Shown here one piece after another: positions 4,829-5,733 of a DNA stretch of 5,733 nucleotides. Location: contig JAVEYH010000167.1 of the NCBI GenBank assembly GCA_034003585.1, positions 1 through 5,733 on the forward strand. The letters run 5' to 3'. Origin of the DNA: JAPXSY01 sp034003585 (GTDB lineage: Bacteria > Verrucomicrobiota > Kiritimatiellia > RFP12 > UBA1067). Every line of letters starts with the position of its first letter. Position 1 is the first letter of the stretch. The notes beneath the pieces are model-generated. The model was not told the origin of the DNA and did no database searches. It saw only the letters and a program-made list of their open reading frames with translations. Both the position numbers and the translations under genes were made by a program.

Positions 4829-5733
4829 TTATTTGCAGAGCGTGTAGAGCACGCCCGCGACCACCGCCGAGCCGATCACGCCGGCCACGTTCGGACCCAT
4901 GGCGTGCATCAACAAGTAATTGCCGGGATCCGACTCCAATCCCACCTTGTTGGCCACGCGCGCCGCCATGGGCACGGCGGAAACGCCGGCCGAGCCGATG
5001 AGCGGGTTGATCGGCTCTTTGCAGAGTTTGTTCATCAGCCGGCCCATGAGACAGCCGGCCGCCGTGCCGCAGGCGAAGGCCACGAGGCCCAGGGCCAGAA
5101 TGCCCAGCGTCTCGGCATTGAGGAACTTTTCGCAGGCCAGCTTAGAACCCACCGCGAGGCCCAGCATGATGGTGACGATGTTGATCAGGGCGTTGGACAT
5201 GGTATCGGCGATACGGGCGACATTGGGCCCGACCTCGCGCGCCAGGTTCCCGAGCATCAGCGCGCCGACCAGCGGCACCGCGCTGGGCAGCAGCAGCGAG
5301 CAGAGCAGCAGCACGATCAGCGGGAAACAGACCTTCTCCATTTTGGAGACCGGGCGAAGTTGTTTCATGCGGATCTTGCGTTCCGCCTCCGGTACCAGCC
5401 AGCGCATGATGGGCGGCTGGATGATCGGCACCAGCGCCATGTACGAGTAGGCCGCCACCGCGATCGCGCCCAGCAGGTGCGGGGCCAGCTTCGAGGTCAG
5501 CCAGATGGCGGTCGGTCCGTCCGCGCCGCCGATGATGCCGATCGACGCCGCCTCTTTGAGGCCGAACTTGATGAAGTCGCCGGTCGCCTCCGAGAGGCAG
5601 AGCGCGCCGAACAGCGCGATGAAAATACCGAACTGCGCGGCCGCGCCCAGCAGCGCCGTGCGCGGGTTGGCGATCAGCGGGCCGAAGTCGGTCATCGCGC
5701 CCACGCCCATGAAGATCATGATCGGGAAGAGTC
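4829..5733 (-). CDS. oadB: Na+-translocating decarboxylase beta subunit (OadB/MmdB/GcdB family), N-terminus cut by the window edge
   Basis: This integral membrane subunit couples decarboxylation of a carboxybiotin carrier to Na+ export. About 300 C-terminal residues are present; family members are about 370-435 long, so the start lies beyond 5733. The frame is open to the edge (LFPI precedes the MIFMGVGAMTDFGPL segment), so the internal ATG at 5719 is not the start. Residues shown in Klebsiella OadB to act in Na+ transport have equivalents: Asp203 in GGADGPT (5519-5521), Tyr229 in YSYMALVP (5441-5443), and Asn373, Gly377 and Ser382 in NPLIGSAGVS (codons at 5006, 4994 and 4979). Several hydrophobic helices are evident, for example AVAAYSYMALVPII and FPLIVLLLCSLLLP. 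The beta subunit alone cannot separate oxaloacetate, methylmalonyl-CoA and glutaconyl-CoA decarboxylases, so the symbol is provisional. Its partner alpha and gamma/delta genes are not in the window. It converges on mutY with 15 bases between stops. Confidence 0.94.
   Translation of the reverse strand, partial: LFPIMIFMGVGAMTDFGPLIANPRTALLGAAAQFGIFIALFGALCLSEATGDFIKFGLKEAASIGIIGGADGPTAIWLTSKLAPHLLGAIAVAAYSYMALVPIIQPPIMRWLVPEAERKIRMKQLRPVSKMEKVCFPLIVLLLCSLLLPSAVPLVGALMLGNLAREVGPNVARIADTMSNALINIVTIMLGLAVGSKLACEKFLNAETLGILALGLVAFACGTAAGCLMGRLMNKLCKEPINPLIGSAGVSAVPMAARVANKVGLESDPGNYLLMHAMGPNVAGVIGSAVVAGVLYTLCK

Noticed and set aside
4072..5001. 309-codon + strand open frame spanning the end of mutY and the decarboxylase gene
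   Set aside because: It overlaps two confidently identified genes in other frames and reads as low-complexity R, A, G and P sequence.

Overview
The window is GC-rich, with a strong third-position G/C bias. It comes from a bacterium that probably secretes carbohydrate-active proteins and has a sodium-based anaerobic energy metabolism. The multi-domain secreted glycosidase-like protein, the Na+-translocating decarboxylase beta subunit and the short intergenic repeat arrays together suggest the PVC group (Kiritimatiellota, Lentisphaerota or Verrucomicrobiota). This placement rests on gene style, not on a phylogenetic marker, and is tentative.

Layout. Positions 1-126 hold the last 41 codons of an unidentified + strand gene. 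The 177-base gap that follows (127-303) is packed with structure: a period-6 ATCG/CGAT array arranged as an inverted repeat, a GC-rich hairpin beside an A-tract, and five heptamers of consensus AACGCTC ending just before a Shine-Dalgarno site. Next comes a 920-residue exported protein (304-3066) with two N-terminal carbohydrate-binding-like modules, a beta-rich middle, a (beta/alpha)8-type domain and a small C-terminal beta domain. A clear stem-loop terminator, and possibly a second one, follow it. The 170-base gap (3067-3236) also carries a candidate promoter placed so close to the next ATG that the message could be leaderless.

The third block is a compact two-gene unit: a GNAT acetyltransferase resembling short ArgA-type N-acetylglutamate synthases (3237-3743), overlapping by ATGA with mutY (3740-4813). 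MutY removes adenine mispaired with 8-oxoguanine and has all its expected catalytic, iron-sulfur and 8-oxoG-reading motifs. Convergent to it, 15 bases away on the - strand, is the C-terminal ~300 residues of a Na+-pumping carboxylic-acid decarboxylase beta subunit (OadB/MmdB/GcdB family), whose start lies beyond the right edge.

The blocks look functionally independent: polysaccharide handling, a possible arginine-pathway enzyme cotranscribed with DNA repair, and sodium bioenergetics. I see no CRISPR array, phage, insertion sequence, tRNA or rRNA. The most unusual points are the two intergenic repeat arrays and the glycosidase-like domain that has Gln where the clan GH-A nucleophile Glu would be expected.
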